From an uncultured Actinomycetes bacterium (lineage in GTDB: Bacteria > Actinomycetota > Acidimicrobiia > Acidimicrobiales > RAAP-2): 64,000 nt of DNA. This document shows positions 1 through 7,833 of the stretch, piece after piece. Every line of letters begins with the position of its first letter. The first letter of the stretch is position 1. The stretch covers positions 1 to 64,000 of the forward strand of contig CAIQUD010000054.1 of the NCBI GenBank assembly GCA_903874965.1. Reading direction: 5' to 3'. The position numbers and the translations under genes are program-made. Below the pieces are notes generated by a model that ran no database searches, was not told the DNA's origin, and saw only the letters and a list, made by a program, of their open reading frames with translations.

Positions 1-1134
1 CCACTCCAACCTGTCGCTCCTACCCATCCAGTCGAACTGGACCCAACGACCCTTGATGGAAGCGAAACGTGGTCGATCACGAACGGCCTCGTTGATGTCG
101 TCATTGATCCAATCAGCGGCACCTTTTCGATCAATGGAGTTGCTGGGTTCGGTCAGTTGGTTGACGAAGGGGACCTTGGAGACTCGTATAACTACTCGCC
201 GCCAGCTGGCGACCTGTTGATTGATGCGCCAACGTCCGTCGTCGTGTCGCCACTTCACCGCGGACCAATTCGGGCGTCGGTCAAGATCACCTCCACGTAT
301 GAATGGCCAAGCCACGTTGATCCGACGCGGAACCGTCGCACCGGAATGGTTGAAGGCGTCGTGACGACCATCGTTGAAGTCAAAGCGGATGACGCCGCCG
401 TGCACGTCTCGACGTCATTTGCTAACCCCGCAAGAGATCACCGACTGAGAATCCACCTTCCGCTTCCCGTCCCTGCGCAACACTCTGTCGCCGAGTGTGC
501 CTTCGGCGTCGTTGAGCGAGGTCTCACTGCAGAAGGTCGTCCAGATGAGCTTGGTCTCGCTACTGCCCCTTCTCGGCGGTTTGTTCAGGCCGGGGGCCTC
601 ACCGTCGTCCATGAAGGGCTGAATGAATACGAGCTCGTTGACCGAAACGACGACGAGACCGAAGCGGGCACCTTGGCGCTGACGCTCCTTCGCTCCACCG
701 GCATGCTTTCAAGGCTCGGCATGAAGTATCGCCCGTTCCCTGCTGGACCACTTACTCCGGTCGAGGGATTGCAAATGGTTGGCTCAAACATCACCGCCCG
801 ATACTCCATTGCCTTTGGAGATGTTGACCCCTGGGTGTTTGCCGACAGCGTGCTCCAGCCATTGGACGTCCTGCACGCAGAGGGCGGCGGTACTCGGCAA
901 TCCGAAGGTTCAGCGCTGAGCGTTTCCGGCGCCATCATCTCGTCGATTCGACGCTCAAATGGTGTTATCGAGCTTCGATGCTTCAATCCAACGGGTGAAC
1001 CGACTTCGGTTGATTTCGGCGCTGCAGGTGGTTGGGAAATCGACCTTCGAGGCGAGCCTCTTCGGCAATTTGCTGGCGCACTCGATCTCGGGGCGTACAA
1101 GTTCACTACCGTCCGTCTTACCAACGAAGGGTAA
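1..1134 (+). CDS. Alpha-mannosidase / GH38-family C-terminal region (partial, 5' end outside window)
   Basis: Frame is open from base 1 to the TAA at 1132-1134; 'SVVVSPLHRGPIRASVKITSTYEWP...YELV...RSTGMLSRLGMKYRPFPAGP' resembles GH38 C-terminal domains. Confidence 0.65.
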   Translation, partial: PLQPVAPTHPVELDPTTLDGSETWSITNGLVDVVIDPISGTFSINGVAGFGQLVDEGDLGDSYNYSPPAGDLLIDAPTSVVVSPLHRGPIRASVKITSTYEWPSHVDPTRNRRTGMVEGVVTTIVEVKADDAAVHVSTSFANPARDHRLRIHLPLPVPAQHSVAECAFGVVERGLTAEGRPDELGLATAPSRRFVQAGGLTVVHEGLNEYELVDRNDDETEAGTLALTLLRSTGMLSRLGMKYRPFPAGPLTPVEGLQMVGSNITARYSIAFGDVDPWVFADSVLQPLDVLHAEGGGTRQSEGSALSVSGAIISSIRRSNGVIELRCFNPTGEPTSVDFGAAGGWEIDLRGEPLRQFAGALDLGAYKFTTVRLTNEG

Positions 1135-1155
1135 GACGACATCACGGACGGAACG

Positions 1156-1755
1156 ATGGCAAAAGGGTCTTCGGACCAAACCGTGGCAGTACTTGTGCCC
1201 GTCAAGTCCTTTGCATCAGCAAAGCAACGATTGCAACACGTGCTCACTGACGGTGAGCGCGAGAAGTTAATGCGAGCGCTCGCCACCCGAGTGATCTCCG
1301 CAGCTTCACCTCGTCCCGTCGCCGTTGTTTGTGACGATGAAGCAGTGGCATCTTGGGCCAAGACATTGGGCGCTGAAGTCCTCTGGACTCCGCAGTACGG
1401 CCTCAATGGAGCAGTTCGAGCTGGAGTTGATTCGTTGGCTGCTCGCGGATTTGATCAGGTGATGATTGCCCATGGGGACCTTGCTCACCCAGAAGAGCTT
1501 GGGACGATGGAAATTGGCGATGGTGTCTCGATTGTTCCGGACCAACGTGACGATGGAACCAATGTCTTGGCGCTGCCGACCGATGTTGACTTCGACTTCC
1601 TTTATGGTCCTGGATCATTCCATCGACACCTCGCTGAAGCAGTGAGATTGGGTTTCGACCCGACCATCATTCGATCGAAGGCACTCGCGCTTGACATCGA
1701 CGAGCCAGAAGACCTCGACACCCTCGATCTCCCAGCGCTTCTTCTCGAGCACTGA
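1156..1755 (+). CDS. cofC: 2-phospho-L-lactate / phosphoenolpyruvate guanylyltransferase (CofC/FbiD family, F420 biosynthesis)
   Basis: 'VAVLVPVKSFASAKQRLQHVLTDGEREKLMRALATRV...GDLAHPEEL...FLYGPGSFHRHLAEA' is typical of CofC. Confidence 0.85.
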   Translation: MAKGSSDQTVAVLVPVKSFASAKQRLQHVLTDGEREKLMRALATRVISAASPRPVAVVCDDEAVASWAKTLGAEVLWTPQYGLNGAVRAGVDSLAARGFDQVMIAHGDLAHPEELGTMEIGDGVSIVPDQRDDGTNVLALPTDVDFDFLYGPGSFHRHLAEAVRLGFDPTIIRSKALALDIDEPEDLDTLDLPALLLEH

Positions 1756-1817
1756 CGCGACTCGAGGTGGGGCGTATGCCCCACCTCGAGTGCACAACAG
1801 AACTTCGTTCCAGCAAC

Positions 1818-2156
1818 TCAGCGCTTGGCTGCAGCCTTCTTTGCAGGAGCCTTCTTTGCAACAGTCTTCTTGGCTGGAGCCTTCTTGGCGACTGCCTTCT
1901 TTGCAGGAGCCTTCTTCGCAACAGCCTTCTTCGCTGGAGCCTTCTTGGCGACTGCCTTCTTCGCTGGAGCCTTCTTGGCGACTGCCTTCTTTGCTGGAGC
2001 CTTCTTCGCAACAGCCTTCTTCGCTGGAGCCTTCTTGGCGACTGCCTTCTTTGCAGGAGCCTTCTTAGCAACAGCCTTCTTCGCTGGAGCCTTCTTGGCG
2101 ACTGCCTTCTTTGCTACTGCCTTCTTAGGAGCAGCCTTCTTTGCGGCGATAGCCAC
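1818..2156 (-). CDS. Lys/Ala/Pro-rich histone H1-like (AlgP/HctB-like) DNA-binding repeat protein
   Basis: '[36 protein letters not shown]...' low-complexity repeats; strong SD AAGGAGGTG just upstream of a GTG start (2156). Confidence 0.8.
   Translation of the reverse strand: MAIAAKKAAPKKAVAKKAVAKKAPAKKAVAKKAPAKKAVAKKAPAKKAVAKKAPAKKAVAKKAPAKKAVAKKAPAKKAVAKKAPAKKAVAKKAPAKKTVAKKAPAKKAAAKR
1828..2140. repeat. In-frame tandem repeats (about 30 nt, higher-order about 60 nt) encoding ([10 protein letters not shown])n
   Basis: Repeated 'gccttcttcgctggagccttcttggcgact' units on the + strand. Confidence 0.85.
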
Positions 2157-2369
2157 TTGCGCACCTCCTTGGGGTGTCGGTACATCTTGCTGCGCTCACT
2201 AGTGAAATCCGAGCCTGAGCTCGAGGTCCCACTACTGACCACACTTGGTCGGTCGCAACCACGAGATCATCGCTGCGCGTCATCGCGGAGTGAACGACGG
2301 TCATCGGTGTTGCCACCCAGAGCGATGTCGATGAACGGACGCACGACGACGACGTCGACGGGTGACCAA

Positions 2370-2383
2370 CTACGCATGCGTAG
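2370..2383. promoter_or_regulatory. 14-bp perfect palindrome CTACGCATGCGTAG between divergent genes (candidate operator)
   Basis: Perfect dyad in the intergenic region between the histone-like gene (-) and the T4CP gene (+). Confidence 0.35.
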
Positions 2384-2447
2384 CTTGTCCTATCGGTGTC
2401 GATGTTGAACGCCACGCGTACCTCTTCTCGCACTAGGCATTCCATAG

Positions 2448-3890
2448 TTGAGTCGCGTAGAGACCCCGCGTCAAGCATTTACGATGCAACGCGCAAACTT
2501 GTTCGCGAAGAACACCGCGAGGTCGCGCGCGCAGACTCACGAAGTGATCGACCAACAGGCGCTGTCCGATGTGTTGGACGCGTCACGTCGTGGTGGTGGT
2601 ATCTACCTGGGACAGGCACAATCGCGATGGCTCTTCAGCGGAGAGGGACGCTCGGCAATGGTGCTCGGTCCAACAAGGTCAGGCAAGACCACGTCGATCA
2701 TCATCCCCAATCTCCTCGGCCACGCAGGACCAGTGGTATCGACTTCAACGAAATCCGAGCTCGTCTCACTCACCGCTGAAGCACGATCGACAATTGGTAA
2801 CTGCATGGTCTTCGACCCAACGGGCATGGCAGAACTTCCACCCAATGCGGCTCGAATTGGGTGGAGCCCTCTTTCTGGATGCCAGGACTGGGATATCGCC
2901 ATGGCGAATGCCCTGGCTATGACGAAGGCAGCGGGCCAACGCGCAATGACCAACGACCACTGGAGTGAGCGTGCTGGAGCGCTGCTTTCGACCCTCCTCC
3001 ATGCGGCCGCGATTGAAGAAGTTGGCATCCGAACCTTCGTGCAATGGGTCGATCGTGCCCAAGCAGGTGACGCTTCGAGAATTCTCGCAACAAATACCTG
3101 CTCAACACCGCAGGCCGAGGCGCTGCTTGATGGCATCCTGCAGATTCACGACCGAGAACAGTCAGGGATCTGGTCCACGGCTTCAAGCGTGCTCCGCGCG
3201 TATCGAAGTGAACAAGCACTTCAGTCAGCCGAGGGAACATTGTTCGACGCTTCGGCATTCTTAGAAGAGAGCAACTCGCTCTACCTATGCGGGTCATCCG
3301 CTCAACAAGAACTCCTTGCCCCATTGTTCGTTGGACTGCTTTCGTCGTTGAGAGACGCTGCTTACACGGCGTCAAATGCACAACTCGGCTTCGATCCGGT
3401 CTTGTTTGCCCTTGACGAGATCGCAAACATCGCTCCATTCCCCGATCTTCCGAACTTGATCAGTGAGGGAGGCGGCCAGGGGGTACTTACGCTTGCGTGT
3501 CTCCAAGATCTCTCGCAAGCGCGACGCCGCTGGGGACCGGAGGCAGATGGATTCGTCTCGTTGTTTCCCGTGACGATGTTGCTTCCCGGCATTGCAGATC
3601 GAACGACCCTGACACTCGTCCATGATCTCGCTGGTGAGCAGTTGGAGCTCCATGCCTCACGGACCGAACCGAGCCGCGGCTTTCCGCGACGCGCCTCAAC
3701 AACCTTGAGCGGCATGCATCGACCCGTTCAGCCAATGAATGTGATCGCAAAAGGATTGGAGGGTCACGCCCTCATGATCGGACCAACCCGAGACGTCATG
3801 CCGATTGAACTGACACCGAGTCATCGCTCCAAGCCGTGGTCGAAGCTTCGATCTCTTGATCGATCACGCAGCGATCGATCGCGCTTCTGA
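2448..3890 (+). CDS. VirD4/TraG/TraD-type coupling ATPase (T4CP-like), apparently without N-terminal TM segments
   Basis: Walker A 'GPTRSGKTTS', 'STKSELVSLT', Walker B 'VLFALDEIANIAPFPDLPNLISEGGGQGVLTLACLQDLSQARRRWG'; start may instead be ATG 2484. Confidence 0.85.
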   Translation: MSRVETPRQAFTMQRANLFAKNTARSRAQTHEVIDQQALSDVLDASRRGGGIYLGQAQSRWLFSGEGRSAMVLGPTRSGKTTSIIIPNLLGHAGPVVSTSTKSELVSLTAEARSTIGNCMVFDPTGMAELPPNAARIGWSPLSGCQDWDIAMANALAMTKAAGQRAMTNDHWSERAGALLSTLLHAAAIEEVGIRTFVQWVDRAQAGDASRILATNTCSTPQAEALLDGILQIHDREQSGIWSTASSVLRAYRSEQALQSAEGTLFDASAFLEESNSLYLCGSSAQQELLAPLFVGLLSSLRDAAYTASNAQLGFDPVLFALDEIANIAPFPDLPNLISEGGGQGVLTLACLQDLSQARRRWGPEADGFVSLFPVTMLLPGIADRTTLTLVHDLAGEQLELHASRTEPSRGFPRRASTTLSGMHRPVQPMNVIAKGLEGHALMIGPTRDVMPIELTPSHRSKPWSKLRSLDRSRSDRSRF

Positions 3891-5038
3891 TGAGCAGACG
3901 ATGCATGCTCGAGCCCAGCCGCACGATCAATCCACCGCATGAGCCGTTCAGGCTCGAGTGGCCTTGGGCCAAGAGCACCAATCGCAAGCGGACTCGCCAC
4001 GACGGTTCTTGGCGCGATTTCAGCTTCAAAGATTCGGGTTTGCGGTCCAGCGACTGCGTCAATGTTCCGCTCAAGCTTTTGGACGTCTTGTCCAGAACTC
4101 GCCCAAGCCCAAGCTTCAACAACCTTGCGTCGAGTGACTGGGCGGTCATCACCGAGTAGTCGTCGGACGAATTGCTCTTCGTCGAGCCGTCTTGGCACTG
4201 GTTGAAGAGCAATCGAGGCGCTCGTAAAGCGTTCAAGGTCAACGTCGAGACTCGCAGCGCGTCGACCCCACTGGAGCAGGAGTTGTTGTCGGTCAACTCC
4301 CTGCGCCTTCTCAGTTCGTGCTGGGTAACGACTGCCACTCGCACGGTGGCCTCGAACCTCAGCTGCCCTCGTGGAGAAGGCCGCAATTTCCCTCGGCTCT
4401 AGGTCGAGGTCAAGTCCGAGTTGCTTGCAGGATCCCAAGACTCCGGCGTCGTAGATCGCACTTGCTGCGGAAAGATGGGCATGGAGTCCCCGACGGTCAA
4501 GGGCCCCGAATCTCCCTTCCACGCTCCGTCCAAGGTTGGCAAGAACGAGATGGCTGTGGAGATGAGGATCTCCACTCCTCGAGATGCCGTGAGTGAATCT
4601 CACCCCTGCCAACTCGGTAACACGGCTTAACGTCTCGTCGCGTTGATTGGTGGCCAGTCCATGCAGTTCGAAATAGCGAAGCGCTCCTTCAAGCGCTTCA
4701 TGATGCGCTTCCACTACCTGTCTCCCAACCGTTGGTGGCGTAAGCAGTGCGTACAGGCTTACGGCCTTTGGTGGCACTGCGAGGACTTCAAGGATCGGGA
4801 TTTGGCGCTTCTGGTTCGCAAAGGAATGTCCGGCCCGGAGAGGCCGGGCCGAAGCAAGGAGTTCCAAACTTCGTTGGTTCACCGCAATCGCAATATCCCA
4901 ATTGTTTCTGCCGCTGCCAATTGGAGCTCGCTGGGAGATCTCGAGGTGCTCAAGTTCTCGACCGTGGTCTTGTAAGTAGTACTCGACGTCGAAGGTTCGT
5001 CGACCTCGAAGGCGAATCACCCCGTGAAGGTGCGGCAA
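3821..5038 (-). CDS. MobF/TrwC-family conjugative relaxase domain protein (no helicase domain)
   Basis: N-terminal 'VEYYLQD', 'LEVLAVPPKAVSLYALL', metal triad 'THGISRSGDPHLHSHLVLANL'; only about 400 aa. Start may be GTG near 5020. Confidence 0.85.
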   Translation of the reverse strand: MPHLHGVIRLRGRRTFDVEYYLQDHGRELEHLEISQRAPIGSGRNNWDIAIAVNQRSLELLASARPLRAGHSFANQKRQIPILEVLAVPPKAVSLYALLTPPTVGRQVVEAHHEALEGALRYFELHGLATNQRDETLSRVTELAGVRFTHGISRSGDPHLHSHLVLANLGRSVEGRFGALDRRGLHAHLSAASAIYDAGVLGSCKQLGLDLDLEPREIAAFSTRAAEVRGHRASGSRYPARTEKAQGVDRQQLLLQWGRRAASLDVDLERFTSASIALQPVPRRLDEEQFVRRLLGDDRPVTRRKVVEAWAWASSGQDVQKLERNIDAVAGPQTRIFEAEIAPRTVVASPLAIGALGPRPLEPERLMRWIDRAAGLEHASSAHQKRDRSLRDRSRDRSFDHGLER

Positions 5039-5046
5039 CTACTTGC

Positions 5047-7056
5047 CTACGACGTTGCTCGATACCTCTCCAGGATGCGACGTGCTGCTTCACGCTGAAG
5101 CCCGACATATGCCGGAGGAGCCATGACCCTGACGTCAGGACCGCCCATCAGCAACAGTCCCTCGAGCCATGGCATCGATGCAGCGGCGAGTTCGACGATC
5201 AACCCATCACCGATCGCTTGGACACTCTGCGCGGGCACAGAATCCGCAATCCAACGTGCGCCATTTCGAATTCGAAGCACCACTGACTCCGCCTCATCGA
5301 GGAAATCAGCCGTTAGCCCCGGACCGCTCTCAGGAGTGGGGAGGTTGGTCGCCTGCGTCCCCGCATCTTCAATCCAGTCAATCCGGTCAACTCGGAACAA
5401 TCGAAGCGCCTGGGCATCCTCACAGAACGCCTCAACGTAGCCATGGCCGCCGTCAAGAAATACCTGGAGTGGATTGATGACTCGAATAGTCATCTCATCG
5501 CGACTCGCAACGTAATACGCAATCTCAAGTCGGCGATGTTCCGTGACCGCCCGTCGAAGCAACTCCAACTGTTCGCGATGTTCCACATCAACAACAAGGA
5601 CCTCGACGGTTCCGAGGACGGCATCAAGTTTCGCGAGACCAGTTGCGAGTGGAGACGTTGGGTCGTCTTCAATTGCTGCAATCAAATGTGCCGACGCCGA
5701 GAGTGCGAAACCCTCGCGACGGTTGAGTCGCCGTGGTGTTGCCATTGAAGATGGCAACTTTGCAACGACCTTTTCATCGTCCACCATGATGTCAAGCAAG
5801 GCGTCAGGCGTATAGGGAGGTTCACCGCAGCACGCGGCGAGTTCGAGTTCCGCCACCACTTCGGCTTCACTTAGTGAAAATCGCTCTGCCAATTCCGCAA
5901 TCGTCGCTTCACCGACTTGGGCGAGAAAGGTCATCATGGCGAGGAGCCGTCGGAACCGAAGTTCTCCACGAGTCCTTGTGCCTGGCTCAGTCCCTCCAGT
6001 TGCCCACATTTCAAGCATTTGGGGCTCAGCACGTGCCTCCATGACTTGTTCGTCTTCGCCAACCTCAGACATCTCCACGATTGCTTCAAGCCAGGCAATC
6101 AGGTCGTTTCGAAGTGTCGGAGGACTCAGCACTTCGGCTCGATCTCTCAGCGACAGCACCCAATTCCGCGCGAAGAGTTGGTTGCCACATTGGAGGGAGA
6201 CGTCGAGTCTCTCGTCCTCACGACTCACGAGTCGAACGGTTGGTCCAAGTTCCGCCGCAACCCGCCCCGCTGCCGTTTCATCAACAGCAATCACCATGGT
6301 GGGCTCTTCATCACCTGATGACGCTTCGACGACGAGGGTTGAGAATTCAGCCCCTCGGTCGTAATCATCGGGCGGGGCGCCAGAACCTGGTTCATCAACG
6401 ACCGGCGGTCCATCGAATCGATCAACGCGAAAGACGCGCGGGGCCGATCGTTCGAGCGCAAAGCCGGTCAAGTACCACTGTCCGTTGGCGGAACGGAGTG
6501 AAGCCGGACACACGGAACGCTCGGTACCGTCGTAGGAAAAGGTGACGAGTGAAGCGGTCCGAACGGCGTCGAAGAGTTCATCGACGTAGGGAGGCGTCGT
6601 CAACAAAGCAAACGCTGGCACCACGCCAACTGGACCGGCGCCGAACTTCGCCAGCGCACCTTTGCCATATCCAGCCGTATCGCCCGCTCCGGCAACGGCG
6701 ATGGCGAGCGCTCGCTGCTCTGACTCCGTGAGATCAAGATCTGGAAGGTAGAACGCTCGCTCGTTGATCCGGTAGCCAGTCTGAGCCTCTCCGCCAATCT
6801 CGACGGTTTCAATGTCGATGCCTTCTTCGCGAAGCAACTTCTTATCTCGCTCGAATGCTCCCCGATAGGCCGTTTTGTTCGCGCTATAGCCCGGAACCTC
6901 CGCGACGATTTCGGCGAGTGACATCGCCCGTTTTGCTCCAAGAAGCACGAGCACTAAGTCAGTAAGGCGTTCCAACTGGTCGGTTTTGGCCACCGAATCA
7001 GATTTCTCGATCGGTGTCGACGAAGTCGTCACGTCGCCAGGTTCCCGAACGTCCAC
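5047..7056 (-). CDS. pafBC: Fused PafB-PafC-type HTH-WYL transcriptional regulator
   Basis: Two tandem HTH + WYL-like halves ('LSLAEIVAEVPGYSANKTAYRGAFERDKKLLREEGI', 'RLEIAYYVASRDEMTIRVINPLQVFLDGGHGYVEAFC'). Confidence 0.8.
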   Translation of the reverse strand: MDVREPGDVTTSSTPIEKSDSVAKTDQLERLTDLVLVLLGAKRAMSLAEIVAEVPGYSANKTAYRGAFERDKKLLREEGIDIETVEIGGEAQTGYRINERAFYLPDLDLTESEQRALAIAVAGAGDTAGYGKGALAKFGAGPVGVVPAFALLTTPPYVDELFDAVRTASLVTFSYDGTERSVCPASLRSANGQWYLTGFALERSAPRVFRVDRFDGPPVVDEPGSGAPPDDYDRGAEFSTLVVEASSGDEEPTMVIAVDETAAGRVAAELGPTVRLVSREDERLDVSLQCGNQLFARNWVLSLRDRAEVLSPPTLRNDLIAWLEAIVEMSEVGEDEQVMEARAEPQMLEMWATGGTEPGTRTRGELRFRRLLAMMTFLAQVGEATIAELAERFSLSEAEVVAELELAACCGEPPYTPDALLDIMVDDEKVVAKLPSSMATPRRLNRREGFALSASAHLIAAIEDDPTSPLATGLAKLDAVLGTVEVLVVDVEHREQLELLRRAVTEHRRLEIAYYVASRDEMTIRVINPLQVFLDGGHGYVEAFCEDAQALRLFRVDRIDWIEDAGTQATNLPTPESGPGLTADFLDEAESVVLRIRNGARWIADSVPAQSVQAIGDGLIVELAAASMPWLEGLLLMGGPDVRVMAPPAYVGLQREAARRILERYRATS

Positions 7057-7501
7057 CGACCTTCTCCCAGAGCTTCACCTGTTCGATGGACATCGTCCGG
7101 TCACCGCCCTTGCACATGTCGTAGATCGTGAGCGCAGCGACCGTGCAAGCGGTCATCGCTTCCATCTCCACACCGGTTCGATCAACTGTGTGAACCTCAA
7201 CCTCGACTTCGACGTAGGCATCACCAATGTGGAATTGCACCGTGGTGGTGCCGACCGCGACCATTTGACACATTGGTAAGAGATCGGCGGTGCGCTTCGC
7301 TGCTTGAATTGCGGCAGTGCGCGCGGTCGCAAGAACGTCGCCTTTGGCATTGGCATTTCGAGCAACTTTGTCCGTCGTTTCTGGCGCCATGATGACCCGG
7401 CATCGAGCCAGCGCCCTTCGGGTTGTGGGCTCCCGCTGGGCGGACTCTCTGGTTAGTCCTCCCTGAAGAGGATCAAACTCGAGGTGATGCTGATTGGGCA
7501 T
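6998..7501 (-). CDS. moaC: Cyclic pyranopterin monophosphate synthase MoaC, variant motif
   Basis: 'AKGDVLATARTAAIQAAKRTADLLPMCQMVAV...RTGVEMEAMTACTVAALTIYDMCK...KVGGRSGTW'. Confidence 0.85.
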   Translation of the reverse strand: MPNQHHLEFDPLQGGLTRESAQREPTTRRALARCRVIMAPETTDKVARNANAKGDVLATARTAAIQAAKRTADLLPMCQMVAVGTTTVQFHIGDAYVEVEVEVHTVDRTGVEMEAMTACTVAALTIYDMCKGGDRTMSIEQVKLWEKVGGRSGTWRRDDFVDTDREI

Positions 7502-7611
7502 GAGGGAAGTCTAGAACCCAACCCTTCAGAGTGGGCTGTGCGAGACCACACGCTAGGATTAGCAGTCAGTAGTAGCGAGTGCCAATGCACGTCGTGACGA
7601 GATGAGGTCCA

Positions 7612-7833
7612 ATGCCAACCTACGAGTACGCCTGCACCGCCTGTACTCATCGCTTTGAGATTGTTCACTCCATCAAGGATGACGCACTGAAGACATGTCC
7701 CGAGTGTGGTGGCGAACTTCGCAAGGTCTTCGGAACGCCTGGGATCGTCCTCAAAGGCGGAGGGTTCTACAAGACCGACAGCCGAGGAAGTACCAGTTCA
7801 TCCTCAACGTCGGAGAGTTCGTCGTCGGACTAA
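7612..7833 (+). CDS. FmdB/CxxC zinc-ribbon family protein
   Basis: 'MPTYEYACTACTHRFEIVHSIKDDALKTCPECGGELRKVFGTPGIVLKGGGFYKTD' with Ser-rich tail. Confidence 0.9.
   Translation: MPTYEYACTACTHRFEIVHSIKDDALKTCPECGGELRKVFGTPGIVLKGGGFYKTDSRGSTSSSSTSESSSSD

Noticed and set aside
585-1406. 273-aa minus-strand ORF
   Set aside because: Antisense to the GH38-like and cofC coding frames; no recognisable domain
1828-2140. Possible CRISPR-like array from regularly spaced repeats
   Set aside because: Repeats are contiguous and in frame with no unique spacers and no cas genes; it is a coding tandem repeat
1767-2408. Long plus-strand ORFs (213 aa Leu/Ser-rich and 125 aa Ala/Phe-rich) over the repeat region
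   Set aside because: They are antisense shadows of the ([10 protein letters not shown])n gene, which has an SD and the expected composition
2157-7056. Integrative mobilisable element boundaries around the relaxase/T4CP pair
   Set aside because: No integrase, tRNA target or direct-repeat att sites visible; flanks are core genes. Kept as an orphan module instead
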